Of a stretch of DNA of 64,000 nt, positions 45,433-57,040 are shown piece after piece. A model generated the notes under the pieces. The model made no database searches. It was not told where the DNA came from and worked only from the letters and a program-made list of their open reading frames with translations. Each line of letters starts with the position of its first letter. Within the stretch, counting starts at the first letter, position 1. The translations under genes and the position numbers were made by a program. The DNA lies in assembly GCA_963930645.1 (NCBI GenBank), contig OZ005648.1, forward strand, positions 154,403,035 to 154,467,034, read 5' to 3'. The DNA is from Salticus scenicus (taxonomy: Eukaryota; Arthropoda; Arachnida; Araneae; Salticidae).

Positions 45433-45698
45433 CCGCCCACCAACGGCTGAGTGGTTCAGTGCTCAAAGCTACTAGACGTGAAATGCCGGGTTCGATCCCA
45501 GGTCGAGCGGAGTTTTCATAGCCGTTCGGAGTTTTCTGTGTTTTTTCCGAAAGTTGCATAAATAAGGGCCCTTAGAAAGTGAGTAGAAAAGCCCTTAGAA
45601 GTAGGATCCCTTAGAAAGATACCCACGGGGGACCCTCTCCCTCAGGCCTAGGACCCTAGTGAAGTCAGTTGGCCTTAATCCCCACAACACAACACAAT
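45433..45698 (+). mobile_element. tRNA-derived SINE
   Basis: Head with A-box GGCTGAGTGGTTCAGTGC and B-box GGGTTCGATCCCA. The body has TTAGAAAG repeats, CCCTCAGGCCTAGGACCCTAG and GGCCTTAATCCCCACAAC. Body and head match the minus-strand copy at 2792-3025. TCTTATT occurs on both sides (45423-45429 and 45699-45705), a short possible target duplication. The A-box resembles a serine or leucine tRNA, but the rest does not fold as a tRNA. Confidence 0.8.
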
Positions 45699-45705
45699 CT
45701 TATTA

Positions 45706-46306
45706 AAACGCATTAGATCAGGACTGTCGCTTAAAATGGTTTCAGAATCGTTATAAACAACTATGCCTGAATCCTAATTCCAGTTTGAAAAGTTTAAACT
45801 GTTGCTTTTTTAGAAAAGAAAATGTATGGTAAGTGTTATATTAGAATGAGACTTTCCATCCGAGTTGAATTTCGGAAACTAAAACTTACAAACAGCACAT
45901 CATAATACAATTTTCATTATTTTGAATTCTATATTATAAGAAAATGGTCTAAAATAATATTGTTGATTGAAAATAGAGTGGCAGACTCTAATTTTGTCCG
46001 GCAAAGATTCCAGTCATGCATTTATTTATTGTGTAAGGCAGATAGCTGTCAGTTTTCAACAGAAATTTCGATATTAAGAGAATATCGATTTGTTCTTTAC
46101 TTACTAAAAATAAATAAATAATATTTTACTTATGAGTTCAAACGAAGTAGAAATAATGACATAAAAACATCTTGAAACGGCGTATAAATGTACTAAAATA
46201 TACCCCGCCACAATTGGAGCATTTCTGATAACAACCGTTTTAAGACTTTGTATATTCCTTGTATAAGAGCGATGATAATGTGCGAAAGTAATTAAATCAT
46301 ATCATC

Positions 46307-46343
<37 letters not shown>

Positions 46344-46384
46344 CGCATCATGCTAAAGTTAAATCCAGATTTTAGTTCCCCATC
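45706..46384. other. AT-rich spacer
   Basis: A 28-A run at 46316-46343; nothing else supported. Confidence 0.5.
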
Positions 46385-46620
46385 ATACTAGAGGTATGGG
46401 GAACTTAGGTAATCGTGAAAATTTTTGACTTCGGTTTTTCAACTTTTTTACACGTTTTCAGGTGTGAGGAATTCAAAAATATCAAAATGGGTATGGTGTC
46501 CGTCTGTAGGGTGTCTGTTAGTTTGTTAGTCCGTTAGTGTTTGACAAAGATTTTAAACCATTGAAGAATTCGAATATACTAATAAATTTACAACAATTCC
46601 TAACTTAGTATCAAATGCAG
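46385..46620 (+). repeat. Dispersed repeat family R1, diverged copy
   Basis: CGTGAAAATTTTTGACTTCGG, TTTTACACGTTTTCAGGTGT and CTGTCTGTTAGTTTGTTAG-type sequence (GTCCGTCTGTAGGGTGTCTG), in the same order as at 12690. Confidence 0.65.
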
Positions 46621-47038
46621 ATTAGAAATTCAAAATAACTACTATACTTCCTATTTCAATTCAAGTTTTTCTGATAAAAGATTATTCTATTTATCTTCTC
46701 ATTTATTCAGAAAATTCTGAATTATGTGTAAAATGTTGTGAGCATGAATGACTCAAAAAATCTTTAAGTCAAAATTTACATCAGTACAATTTCTAATAAA
46801 ACATTAAAAATGTAAATAATGTCAAGATTTTTCGGAAGACTACCAAACTTTTTTGTCGCCAACCGTTAATGGTCCACGGACCAACGGTTGGCCACCATAA
46901 AGGGTCTTCACAGCGCATTTTAAAAGTAGCAATGAATAATGGGATTATTGCATAGCATTAAAGGAAGGTATTTTAAGATGAAAAAAAAATCTAATTCATT
47001 ATTTATTTATTTATTTCTCGATATTTCATTATTTTATT
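46621..47038. other. Spacer with a short hairpin
   Basis: 46860-46895 is a hairpin: CCAACCGTTAATGGTCC pairs with GGACCAACGGTTGG. The phrase resembles hAT-type ends and is echoed in decayed form at 1310-1350. Confidence 0.5.
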
Positions 47039-48722
47039 TTTAACTAGCAGGCTACGCCCGCTTCGCTGGTCACTATATTTATATGAATTTTTAAAAGAAT
47101 TGGATCAGTATTTATTTTTTACATCACATTACAAATAAAAAAAAAGAAAGAAAGAAAAAAAAAAAAGAAAAAAAAAACACTGAAATCTCTTTAGATCTCG
47201 CTTCTTCGGGTACCCGTTGCCTAAGGCAGCTCTTTTTTCTACACGTACTGCACCGGGTCCAGTTTCCCACTGTCTACAGAAAGGTCTTTCCCGGGCACTT
47301 CAATCTGGGTATTTATCGACGACTTGTGGATTTTCTGTTACTTAAGAACTACGATTTTAAAGATAACTGTATCTCAACATCTATTATATATTTTGGTTTT
47401 TGAACCATGTGTTTTATAGCCCCGTTATTTACACTATATTACGATTTGATTCCGACCAGTGCAATAAAATAAAAAAGTAGATTTTCTTTTAAAAGGAATT
47501 AAATACGTGAAAAACGAATATTAATCAGTTTATCCTTTCTACTATAAACTACTATTTTTTTCACCCAATAAGTATTATAAATAATAATAATTTAAAAAAA
47601 AAAAATGCCTTTTAAAAGAATTAATTTAAAAAAAATGAAAAATAAAAAGTTGCTACAGTATAAAATTTATACATAAACGTAACAATTTATTTCTATTACA
47701 TTACCATTTGATTTTCAATAAATATAATAATAAAAAAAAAGAAAGAAAATCGCCTTCAAATGAATGTATTAAATAAAAAATGAATTGCATAATGGACCAT
47801 ATTCCTCGTTTGGGTTCGAGACTATAAAAAATCAGCTGTTTTGGGGAAACAGTTCTCAACTCTACCATAGCAAAGCATTGTGGCTTGCAAATTTTTATCT
47901 TGCAATATTATTTCTAAGAGTTACAGATTATATGAAATTGAAGTAAGAGTGATATAGTGATAACTTTGTTTTGTTTTTAATCCAGTTTTAGTAATATACT
48001 TTAATATTAATCAACATATGTAATATTAAAAGATGTCATGTGAACTGTGGCGATGTTAACAAATTTAAATGAATGTTCTATCTAATAGATTCCTTTATTA
48101 AAATGATTGAAATTCTAATTATTTAAGCTTTGATGTCTATATATGTGTGTGTGTGTGTATAAAATGTTCTTATTAATCTTTTATTCATTATATATATGTA
48201 TGTTTGTGTGTGTGTATACATAAAATGTTCTGCAATTTTACGTTATGGAATAGTCTTAACTTTATCATTCGATTCAGTTGTTTACATTTCTCTTTTGTTC
48301 TTGTTTGAACATTATTATTAAGTTTCACTGCAGAAATATTTACGAAAATGTTATGCGTAACAATAAAATGGCATGTTGAATCTAATTTATTTACAAAATA
48401 TCGGCCACGTGTTCGGCGATTTTACCTACGGTGACGTCACAGGAATATTGTCCATAGCCGTTGCTAAGATACGCAGACGATTACAATCAAAGAATAAATT
48501 CATTAAAAATGAAACATTAAAGCCAATATTTAAAATCGAAAAAACATTAATTTAAAAAATTCGAAATAATCTCGTTGAGGTGCACACCTGCAGGGTCCCA
48601 GTTACCTTATATGCCAAATTTAGAAGCTCTGCGATCAGTAGTGTGAGCACCAGAGCACAGACAGACACACACACAGACAGACACACACACACACACACAG
48701 TCACTTCTCTTTATTTATATAG
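47039..48722 (+). repeat. Repeat family X, second copy
   Basis: Begins with the same 37 bases as 3814-3850. Continues with CGGGTACCCGTTGCCTAAGG and GCACCGGGTCC blocks, and ends in CAGACA/CACA repeats followed by CTCTTTATTTATATAGATT. The tail compares with CCTTTTATTATTATAGA at 10538. Head and tail delimit an element of about 1.7 kb. Short frames inside are not credible. Confidence 0.7.
48655..48704. repeat. CAGACA/CA microsatellite
   Basis: Alternating CAGACA and CACA units at the tail of the family X copy. Confidence 0.95.
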
Positions 48723-48929
48723 ATTTTTAAAAAGCCGTTGTATAATGAGTTGCACTATTAAACATGTCAATTCTTAAAGTGTTTTTTCTCTGTCCTTAGC
48801 TACCCTGTAGCGGAATGAACATTTTAATTTTTTTGCTGGCTAACATTTAAAAAAATGATATTAATGAAAAAGGTTTGTTTTCATTTTAATTTTTTCAAGG
48901 CATCAGAATCTTGCATTCGAAAATTTAGT

Positions 48930-48965
<36 letters not shown>

Positions 48966-49718
48966 TTCTGTTATTATTGTTATATTCTTAATTTATGTTC
49001 TTTTTAAAAGTGGTAATACGTATGTCATTAAAAAAAAAAAAAAAAAAAAAAAAAAACATTATTTATGTTAATTTTTGTTTCTTCTATCCGGGAAAAAAAA
49101 AAAAAAAAAAAAACTTTTACTTCTAATTAACTTCTACTGTCAAATTAAATATGAAAAAGAAAAAAAAAAAAAAAAATCCGAAAAAGAAGTACCTCAAAAA
49201 ATATATTTGTCTGAAATCACTTCTTTTTTTATTCTAGAAGATTCGAAATATTTCCTTCTAATTTAATATATAAGTCGTTAGAACTGTCAGTTAAAGTGCT
49301 TCAAGGCTTTCACAACCAACAATACATTTTTACCGTGACATTTTTCTTCAAATTCCGCTCTTTTTTTTTCCCCTTCTCTCTCTCTCTCTTTCAGAGAAAA
49401 TTATCATGGAGAAATGCATTTGAACTGAAACGTTTTAACTTTATTTGATAAAAGTTAAAGATTTTTGTGAATCTTTCATTTAATTAATTTTGAGCACTTG
49501 AACATTTTCTATCCACTCTTATAACGAAAACAATAAAATTTTCAGATTTTTTTCCCCATGATTAAAGAAGAACTAGGTAAATTTGCGGAGAAAAATACGT
49601 ATCAGAAAAAATAAATGATTAATTAAATTTCGTGAAAGAAAAAAAAATGTTTTAAAAATATTGCTTTTAAGTATAACTTTTCACTGGAATATGAAATATT
49701 TTCATACTTATAACAACA

Positions 49719-49757
<39 letters not shown>

Positions 49758-50037
49758 CAGTAATTTTTATGAATTTTTTATATTAAATTTTAGCAATCGT
49801 ATTTTAATTTCTCATCGCGTAAAAAAGAAAGCATCACTTAGTACCGTTATAATCGCTAAGTAACCATTGATATTTTTAATTAAGTGTACTAAAAGTAGAA
49901 GCAGATATAATGTGGCAGTAAAATGACCTTATTACCACATAAAATTCATCTGTGAAAGAAGTTCTGCAAATAATTTTTATTATTATTATTATTTATTTTT
50001 CCAACATTCTAAATACGAAAATAACATGTTTTATCCA

Positions 50038-50089
<52 letters not shown>

Positions 50090-50237
50090 TCAGCCTCATT
50101 ACTTAAAATTTGAAACAATTAAATATTAGATTTGTATTGAAATTATAAGAAACTGGCATTTAATTAGAAATAATAATATGAAACTTTGTATAATTAGATA
50201 CTATCTTTTGTCAGTATTGGAAACATGTATGGCAAAA
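48723..50237. repeat. Spacer dominated by A and T homopolymers
   Basis: T run at 48933-48960, A runs at 49029-49056, 49093-49112 and 49723-49751, and TTA repeats at 50041-50090. CTCTCTCTCTCTCTTTCAG at 49376-49394 is a strong-looking acceptor followed by RKLSWRNAFELKRFNFI and a stop. It is too short to call an exon. Confidence 0.6.
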
Positions 50238-51015
50238 TATTACACCTTGAATGTATCTGCAAACATTTTTGCTTTTGTTTAAAATACATAAAGTTGACAG
50301 TTTGTCATTGTATCTGATCGCAATGTTAGATTTTATCAAAAATTGGTACACTTATTGATAAAAACAGAACCAATCTAACGCTGTATTTCTTAGTTCAATC
50401 GGATAATTGATTCAAAAAAATTAAGTAAAAATTCCATTTTAACTTTAAAATTATTTAAAAAGAAAAAACAAATTCATGCCAAAAGTAAATAAATAAATGA
50501 GTGAATATATATATATATATATATATATATAAAGAATTAACATGCAAACACTTTTTTTAAAAAAAATTAAAACAAAATTCAGAATTAATCGTATTAAAGA
50601 AATATAATAGTTTCAGTATAGGATCCCTTTGCGAAATTTCTAATTTGGCACCGAATTAGCTTGGACGTTTCTCGCCAAAGTCTTTACTTATGCACCTGCG
50701 ATAGCCATTTTAATCAATCGCCGAAATGGCAATAAAAATTTAAAAGCCGCCAAAGAGCTCCTAAGCTAAAGCTGTACCAAAGTAATTTTAAGAAATGAAT
50801 ATATATAATAACCGATGCTAGAGAATGAAATACAGTTACTGTTTTTTAAGTTTCTGCCTTCCCTCAACCTCAAATGTCCAACAGTACCAGGATTTTTATT
50901 TTAGAGAGGCCTGGCCAGATTCAAACTTTGTAATCTTGAAATACCACCAAACCCCCCAAGTAAATAATTAAATAAATTAAAATTTACTTTTTTTTTAATG
51001 TTAAATAACCACGTT
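50238..51015. repeat. 778-bp direct duplication, copy 1
   Basis: Starts TATTACACCTTGAATG and ends AATAACCACGTT. Copy 2 is 1994 bases downstream with only one substitution noticed (AATCAATCG versus AATTAATCG at about 50714), and even the AT microsatellite (50507-50530) and T run are unchanged. 50620-50770 is of balanced composition with complementary GCCATTTT and AAATGGC around a homeodomain-like core, a candidate regulatory element. Confidence 0.95.
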
Positions 51016-51043
51016 GCCGCTTTGATTGCAGCACTCGTGCTTA

Positions 51044-51101
51044 CTTTGTTCGCCTGATGAAGGGTCGTGGTTTTTTCGACCCGAAACAATTGTTGCGAGT
51101 T
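51044..51101 (+). ncRNA. Hammerhead ribozyme motif, Penelope-like-element type
   Basis: CUGAUGA at 51054-51060 is followed by stem II (GGGUCG 51062-51067 with CGACCC 51077-51082) and GAAA at 51083-51086. The palindrome AACAAUUGUU (51085-51094) contains a minimal stem III. Stem I pairs UUCGC (51049-51053) with GCGAG (51095-51099). The predicted cleavage is after U51094. One extra A (51061) lies between CUGAUGA and stem II. Very short, palindromic stem III hammerheads that may act as dimers are known from the flanking repeats of metazoan Penelope-like retroelements. No reverse transcriptase is present here, so this would be an orphan terminal fragment. The overlapping minus-strand ORF is incidental. 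Confidence 0.7.
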
Positions 51102-52231
51102 TATTGCATTTTATGGTGTTTATTCAAAGTTTGTAAGTAAAAATGACAAGTAACTACAGTAATATTGACTGGAATGTGGAGAGTTGGAGGGGGGGGGAGT
51201 TAATATATGAAAATGCTAGCAAGAGGACTTAAATTATGCAAATAAATGAAAGGAATGAGGAAAAGAAAAAGGCGGGAAAAAAAGGAAAGTAATACTAACA
51301 AATCAAGAGGTAGATTAAATTATTTCATAATATATAGAAAAATATAAAGGAAAGCATTATTTTAATAACAAAGAACCAATTTTAAAGTAATTGATCTGAA
51401 AATATGTACATAAATACGAGAAACGTTTCTAGACAACGTATGTAAAAAGACGATAAAAATATCACTACTTAATAATATAGTATATATTTTTAATTGTAGG
51501 AAACTGAAAAGTAGACTAAAGAATGAGGAAAAAGTATAAAAGGAGAAAAAATATTAAGTTAAAAAAAAAATCAAAGTAATGATTTTTCGCCATATTTCTT
51601 CAAACTGGTGAAAGGAAACGTAATTTTATCCTTTTCATGTAATTATAGTAAATATTTTCAGTTTTCTGAATGAAAATGCGTGCTTATGATATAATTTTCC
51701 TTTTTAACTTTTTATTTCGCCCAAATTAGAATTATAGACATTCGACGTTAGATCACTGTTCCATTTCCATAAGACAGTTGTATTAATCTTTTCTAGATTG
51801 ATATTCATTCTTTTCAAGTAGAATTTTAAAGGAATTGCTATATCTCTTCTTAATATCCAATGACAAAATATTCTGCAATAATAATGTTTTCATTCTGTGT
51901 AGTAAAAAGAAATCGTTCCGAAATTCTTTTACTTTCTTTGAAATTCTTATCTATATCTTTTCATATTCTTTTTAGGATAAAAAAACAAAATAACTTCCCT
52001 TTAAAACCACCTATGAGGGCAACTTGATATGGATTTATTTATAAAGATATATAAAATACAGTGATTATTTTTTTTTAATTCATTTAAATATACACTATAA
52101 AAAATCTGTAATTTTTACGCAAAAACTGTTACAAAAAAGAAAATTTCTTTTTTTCTTTCTTTTTTTTTCTTTTTTAAGTACGACAGGATTATTTCTTTCA
52201 GTCAGCGATTTTGCGTTGTCGCCATTTATTG
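51102..52231. other. Spacer between duplicated segments
   Basis: AT-rich with a G run at 51191-51199. No reverse transcriptase, ORF or repeat recognised. Confidence 0.5.
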
Positions 52232-53009
52232 TATTACACCTTGAATGTATCTGCAAACATTTTTGCTTTTGTTTAAAATACATAAAGTTGACAGTTTGTC
52301 ATTGTATCTGATCGCAATGTTAGATTTTATCAAAAATTGGTACACTTATTGATAAAAACAGAACCAATCTAACGCTGTATTTCTTAGTTCAATCGGATAA
52401 TTGATTCAAAAAAATTAAGTAAAAATTCCATTTTAACTTTAAAATTATTTAAAAAGAAAAAACAAATTCATGCCAAAAGTAAATAAATAAATGAGTGAAT
52501 ATATATATATATATATATATATATAAAGAATTAACATGCAAACACTTTTTTTAAAAAAAATTAAAACAAAATTCAGAATTAATCGTATTAAAGAAATATA
52601 ATAGTTTCAGTATAGGATCCCTTTGCGAAATTTCTAATTTGGCACCGAATTAGCTTGGACGTTTCTCGCCAAAGTCTTTACTTATGCACCTGCGATAGCC
52701 ATTTTAATTAATCGCCGAAATGGCAATAAAAATTTAAAAGCCGCCAAAGAGCTCCTAAGCTAAAGCTGTACCAAAGTAATTTTAAGAAATGAATATATAT
52801 AATAACCGATGCTAGAGAATGAAATACAGTTACTGTTTTTTAAGTTTCTGCCTTCCCTCAACCTCAAATGTCCAACAGTACCAGGATTTTTATTTTAGAG
52901 AGGCCTGGCCAGATTCAAACTTTGTAATCTTGAAATACCACCAAACCCCCCAAGTAAATAATTAAATAAATTAAAATTTACTTTTTTTTTAATGTTAAAT
53001 AACCACGTT
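52232..53009. repeat. 778-bp direct duplication, copy 2
   Basis: Near-identical copy of 50238-51015 in direct orientation. The right flank then changes to TTTAACC and a 15-G run (53017-53031), and the hammerhead motif found beyond copy 1 is absent. Confidence 0.95.
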
Positions 53010-53350
53010 TTTAACCGGGGGGGGGGGGGGGACTGTGTTTTTAACGAATTTTATTTTATTTATTCATTTTATTTTATTTTATTTAAGAAAGAATAAATTT
53101 CGTATTGTCAGTAAATGTATTGTAACGAAACTTCTTGCTCCCGACTGTAAACAGTGTAGTATACAGTGTAGTAACTTCGTAACATAATACTGAGCATTCG
53201 AAACCCATCGAGACAATTTCCCTAAAAATCGTTTTTGTTAAAAGAGGGTATATTAAAACTGTGGCTTTTACTGTTAAAAAAATAATAATTAAATTAAATT
53301 AATTAAAAAAATAAAATAAATAAGTAAGTAAGTAAGTAAAAAAAAAAAAA

Positions 53351-53385
<35 letters not shown>

Positions 53386-54200
53386 GACAGATTTATTTTA
53401 CTTATTTTTTTTACAGTGTAGTGATCAGCGGAGCTCTAAGATCAAGTTATAATTAATTATTTTAATCTTTACTTTTTTTTTTTCCCCCAGTGTTTAATAA
53501 ATTTTTTTGTAAATCTCATAATCATGTAAAGTAAATAACAAAAAACTTTTTAGAATAAATTATGAAAATGAATTACTTAATTAAATTATAAAAACAAAAT
53601 ATCAGTTTGATATAATTAATATTAAAACTGAAAGTAAATATAAATTTAATTAATAGTATTAAATGTTTATAAAAAGTATGTGTGAAAAAAATATTTCAAT
53701 TAATTAAAAAACAATAAATTTCAGCTTGAATGTTTATTTCAATTCATAAAGCTAAATTTATTTAAAATTTTGAATAAAATTAATGTCCTTATAATAATTA
53801 TATTACTAAAATATAATTAATATATTTAATTGTTAAATGAAATGTTAATTAATTTTAATTATTAAAAATGATAAACAGTAATTTGAAATCCAAAGAGAAC
53901 AAATTTTTCATACCTAAAAATCAACAAATCTGCGCGATATACTTGAATAACCAACAAACATATCTTTTATTATTATTGTTATACAAAATTGCAAACGATA
54001 ATGAAATAGAAAAAATTTATACAAATGTACAAGCAGAAAAACGCTTACACAGATCTTTCAAAATTAATGCTCTAGAGGTTATTTTAAAGTAATTAAAGAC
54101 CAAATTATTTGTAATCTTAAAATGAAAAAAGCGATGAAAATTGATTATAAATTACTATTTGATTTATACTAGTGACTAATTAAGGAATTATATATATATA
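53010..54200. other. Very AT-rich spacer
   Basis: G run at 53017-53031, A and T runs at 53339-53382, then 53500-54190 with over 75 percent A+T by eye. A 74-residue frame at 53868-54092 is Lys/Asn/Ile-rich, as expected from composition alone. Confidence 0.6.
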
Positions 54201-55078
54201 CAGGGTGTTCCAAAAGACTCACACCCCCCTCCTAACTCGAAAATGTGTCGGAATTGTGAAAAATGGGGAAACACGCGTGTTCAATGAATTCGAAAGGGTC
54301 CTCTTTTGGTGAAAAAAGTTTGGTTTCGGGGAGGTTAGGGGGGGCCGCTAGGGAGGGAAACATTAAAATTTCAAATCGGAAGGTATATCTTGTGATACAT
54401 CCCTTGAAAATTCCCTTCAAAACAATGAATTTGATATAAACAGTTTTGCACTATGATAATTATTAAAGGAGATGTGAGTGTGTTTAGACTTTTGAAATGT
54501 GGATTTTAAACTTATGTATCCTCTTTAATAATCATTTCAGGACAAAACTATTTATATCAAATTTCTTGTCTTGAAAAGACGTTTCCAAGGATGTATCACA
54601 AGATATACTTTGCCCAAAAATGTTTAAGCTCGGGCTAGGGGGTGATAAGAGTGCCGCTAGGGAGGACAACTTTAAAATTTCAAACAGGAAATTATGTCTT
54701 GTGATGCATCCCTGGAAACGTATCGTCAAGACAATGAATTTGATATAAATAGTTTTGTCCTCCAATGATTATTAAAGGGGATGCATAAGTATGAAGTCAA
54801 AAATTTAAAAATTTAAAAACTTATGTATCTCCTTTAATAATCATCGTAGGGCAAAACTATTTACATCAAATTCATTGTTTTGAAGAGACGTTTCCAGGGA
54901 TGTATCACAAGACATACCTTCCCATTTGAAATTTTAAAGTTGAACTCCCTAGCCCCTCGGGCCCAAACTATTTTCACCAAAAGAGGTCCCTCTCGAATTC
55001 GTTGAACACATGCTTCACCATTTTTCGCAATTCCGTCTCATTTTCGACTTAGGAGGGGGAGGGGGCTTTTGGAACACC

Positions 55079-55081
<3 letters not shown>
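54201..55081. mobile_element. Non-autonomous DNA element built from alternating palindromic units
   Basis: Ends CAGGGTGTTCCAAAAG and CTTTTGGAACACCCTG, flanked by TA-rich DNA. TIRs extend about 170 bases (TCGAAAATG.GTCGGAATTG, GAATTCGAAAGGGTCC, TTTTGGTGAAAA). Between them one unit, marked by CTTGTGATACATCCC and TTTGATATAAACAGTTTTG, appears four times in alternating orientation at about 54370-54475, 54520-54610, 54670-54790 and 54820-54940. Minus-strand frames here reflect the repeats, not genes. Confidence 0.85.

Positions 55082-55108
<27 letters not shown>
55082..55108. repeat. TA microsatellite
   Basis: About 13 TA dinucleotides directly after the DNA element. The element probably inserted into, or generated, this tract. 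Confidence 0.9.
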
Positions 55109-55113
<5 letters not shown>

Positions 55114-55493
55114 GAAAGGAAAAATTTAGTACACAGCTCATCATAATTATTGAAATCCAATTATATGTATGTCCGGCTAATTCCTCATGAATCACTGTAC
55201 GTACAAAGACGCGAAACGTATCAAAAGATGCAAAATAGTCCACGGATTTCGACTTGACCATTTAAATTAGATTATTTCAATTACTTAAAAACCTGTCAAC
55301 TCAAAATGAAACGCTAGTACAAAATAAACAGTACAACTTATTACTAAAAATATATCCGCAATGCAACCAGCGACATCGGGATAAGTTAAAGAAACCTTAA
55401 AGTTCAAATTTCTATCAAATTTCCTGAGACAAGAATTTTAGCGATTTCATTGGATTGTATTTAATTTTTTATTTATAAAATGATAAAATACTG

Positions 55494-55524
<31 letters not shown>

Positions 55525-56333
55525 GTTATTAGTTTAAATATAATGAGCAGAAAAAACAGCAAATTGAGCTGTAGTTTTGAGTTATTTTTTGGAATTAGAT
55601 TATAGTAAATGGTAAAATTTGTATTGAAAAAACTTCAGATTTTAGGAAAGAAATAGCTTTTCTGGGCGTAAATGCTAAAATCTGCAGGAGACAGATATCT
55701 ATCTTTTATTTCTAACTGCTTTAAATAATTATAATTAATTTTTCTTCTTTTCCTAGTTCCATTCTAAGTCTTCAAAGTTATTTACTCTTACCATTTCTTC
55801 GTTGAAATGGGTTAATTTTCCGAAAAGGGAATTATCTGTTCTCTTATCTTTTCAATTAATCAAACAAATTCACCCATACAAAAACAACGTGGAAGGGAGA
55901 TGTAAATGTGCATTTTGGAGTCTTCCTAAAAATGAAACTGACTGTTTTAGTTTAAAAGCATATCAGTTACGTCAACAAACAATAAACCAACAAATCGGCC
56001 ATTTCCAAGTATTGCTGTAAGAAAAAATATAATTTTAAATTTTATACGGCTAAAATAATTTGTAGGGCTAAATCTAAACACTTGAATTATTATTATTATT
56101 ATTTTTAATGTTTTTTACACCTATAAGAATTTTTAAAACATTGTTAATTGTGACTTCGCTGTACCATCCTTTGTCTGACAGCTGGAAATTTTACATTAAA
56201 TCCACACTTTCTTAAATTTTTCATACATGTTTCACAACTCCATTTTCTCAGTTTCCTATTGGCTAATCTCCCACATTCTTTTCACTTCTATTTAGTGATA
56301 AACAGTCACAGAATTCGTTTCCCTTCTCATATA
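55109..56333. other. AT-rich spacer
   Basis: T run at 55498-55524. A 72-residue frame at 55802-56020 lacks recognisable features. Confidence 0.5.
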
Positions 56334-57009
56334 CGAAGTCTGTCCAATAAATACGCAAACTGGTGCCATCTGTCGGCCATGACGCGGACTATAGCCTCGT
56401 TCACTAGCAGTGCTAGTTGCCTGAGACCCAATGAACCATCAGTGCATGGCGGATCGTCGAGCTGTGCGTATTGTGCCAGTTGTGTTAGATTCTGTTGTCC
56501 TTGTTTTTACTGTGTGTTGAAAATGGAAATTGACGAAAATAATAAATTATTTTTCTGAAGTTCTCAAGCGTTTGAGAGATCGCGTGCGTCGTGTGCAACG
56601 AAATTTGACTCAAGACGATGGATGGATCCTTCACCATGACAATGCACCTGCACATTCAGCATTGATTTTTCGCCAGTTTCTGGCAAAAAATTCAATCACC
56701 ATCCTTGATCATCCTCCTTATTCGCCAGATCTTGCCCCATGCGACTTCTTTTTATTCCCAAAATGCAAAAATGTGATGATGGGGCATCACTGGGAAGATG
56801 TGGACACAATAAAGTAAGAAACGACGAGGAAACTAAAAGGCCTGACTGCCGAGGACTTCCAAAGGTGCTTTGAACAGTGGAAAAGAAGATGGAATAAGTG
56901 CATAGCAACGAGTGGAGAGTACTTTGAAGGGGATAAAATCGATGTAGACTAAATTTTGCAAAATAAACTTTTTATGGCCTTAGTTCGCGTATTTATTGGA
57001 CAGACCTCG
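56334..57009 (+). mobile_element. Internally deleted mariner element
   Basis: Left CGAAGTCTGTCCAATAAATA, then CGCAAACT, pairs with right AGTTCGCG, then TATTTATTGGACAGACCTCG, with TA duplications at 56332-56333 and 57010-57011. The total is 676 bases against about 1.3 kb for full-length mariner. The transposase start region is joined directly to the last third of the protein, so about half the gene has been deleted. Confidence 0.9.
56522..56952 (+). pseudogene. Mariner transposase C-terminal part
   Basis: An ATG at 56522 opens MEIDENN, possibly the original N-terminus, then a stop. The frame shifts into FSEVLKRLRDRVRR. The second catalytic Asp lies in HHDNAPAHS and the third in YSPDLAPCDFF, with exactly 34 residues between them (the D34D spacing of mariner). 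An in-frame stop falls at about 56815. Then come LTAEDFQRCFEQWKRRWNKC and GEYFEGDKID, the standard mariner C-terminus, to TAA at 56950-56952. The first Asp and the N-terminal HTH are missing. Confidence 0.9.
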
Positions 57010-57040
57010 TATAGGAGAATTTTCCTTTCTTTAATTTATG

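Noticed and set aside
45433..45520. Functional tRNA gene
   Set aside because: A-box and B-box are good but there is no acceptor stem, and the body continues as a SINE with a second genomic copy.
50238..53009. The two 778-bp repeats as LTRs or Penelope pseudo-LTRs
   Set aside because: The hammerhead lies outside the repeat, the 1.2-kb interior has no reverse transcriptase, and there is no primer-binding site or TG..CA end.
53868..54092. 74-residue plus-strand ORF
   Set aside because: Lys/Asn/Ile/Leu composition is what AT-rich random sequence gives; no motif or splice context.
54232..54765. Two related minus-strand ORFs as a small gene family
   Set aside because: The shared peptide comes from the repeated units of the 54201-55081 DNA element read in the same frame.
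56696..56908. Minus-strand ORF opposite the mariner transposase
   Set aside because: Shadow frame of the plus-strand transposase.
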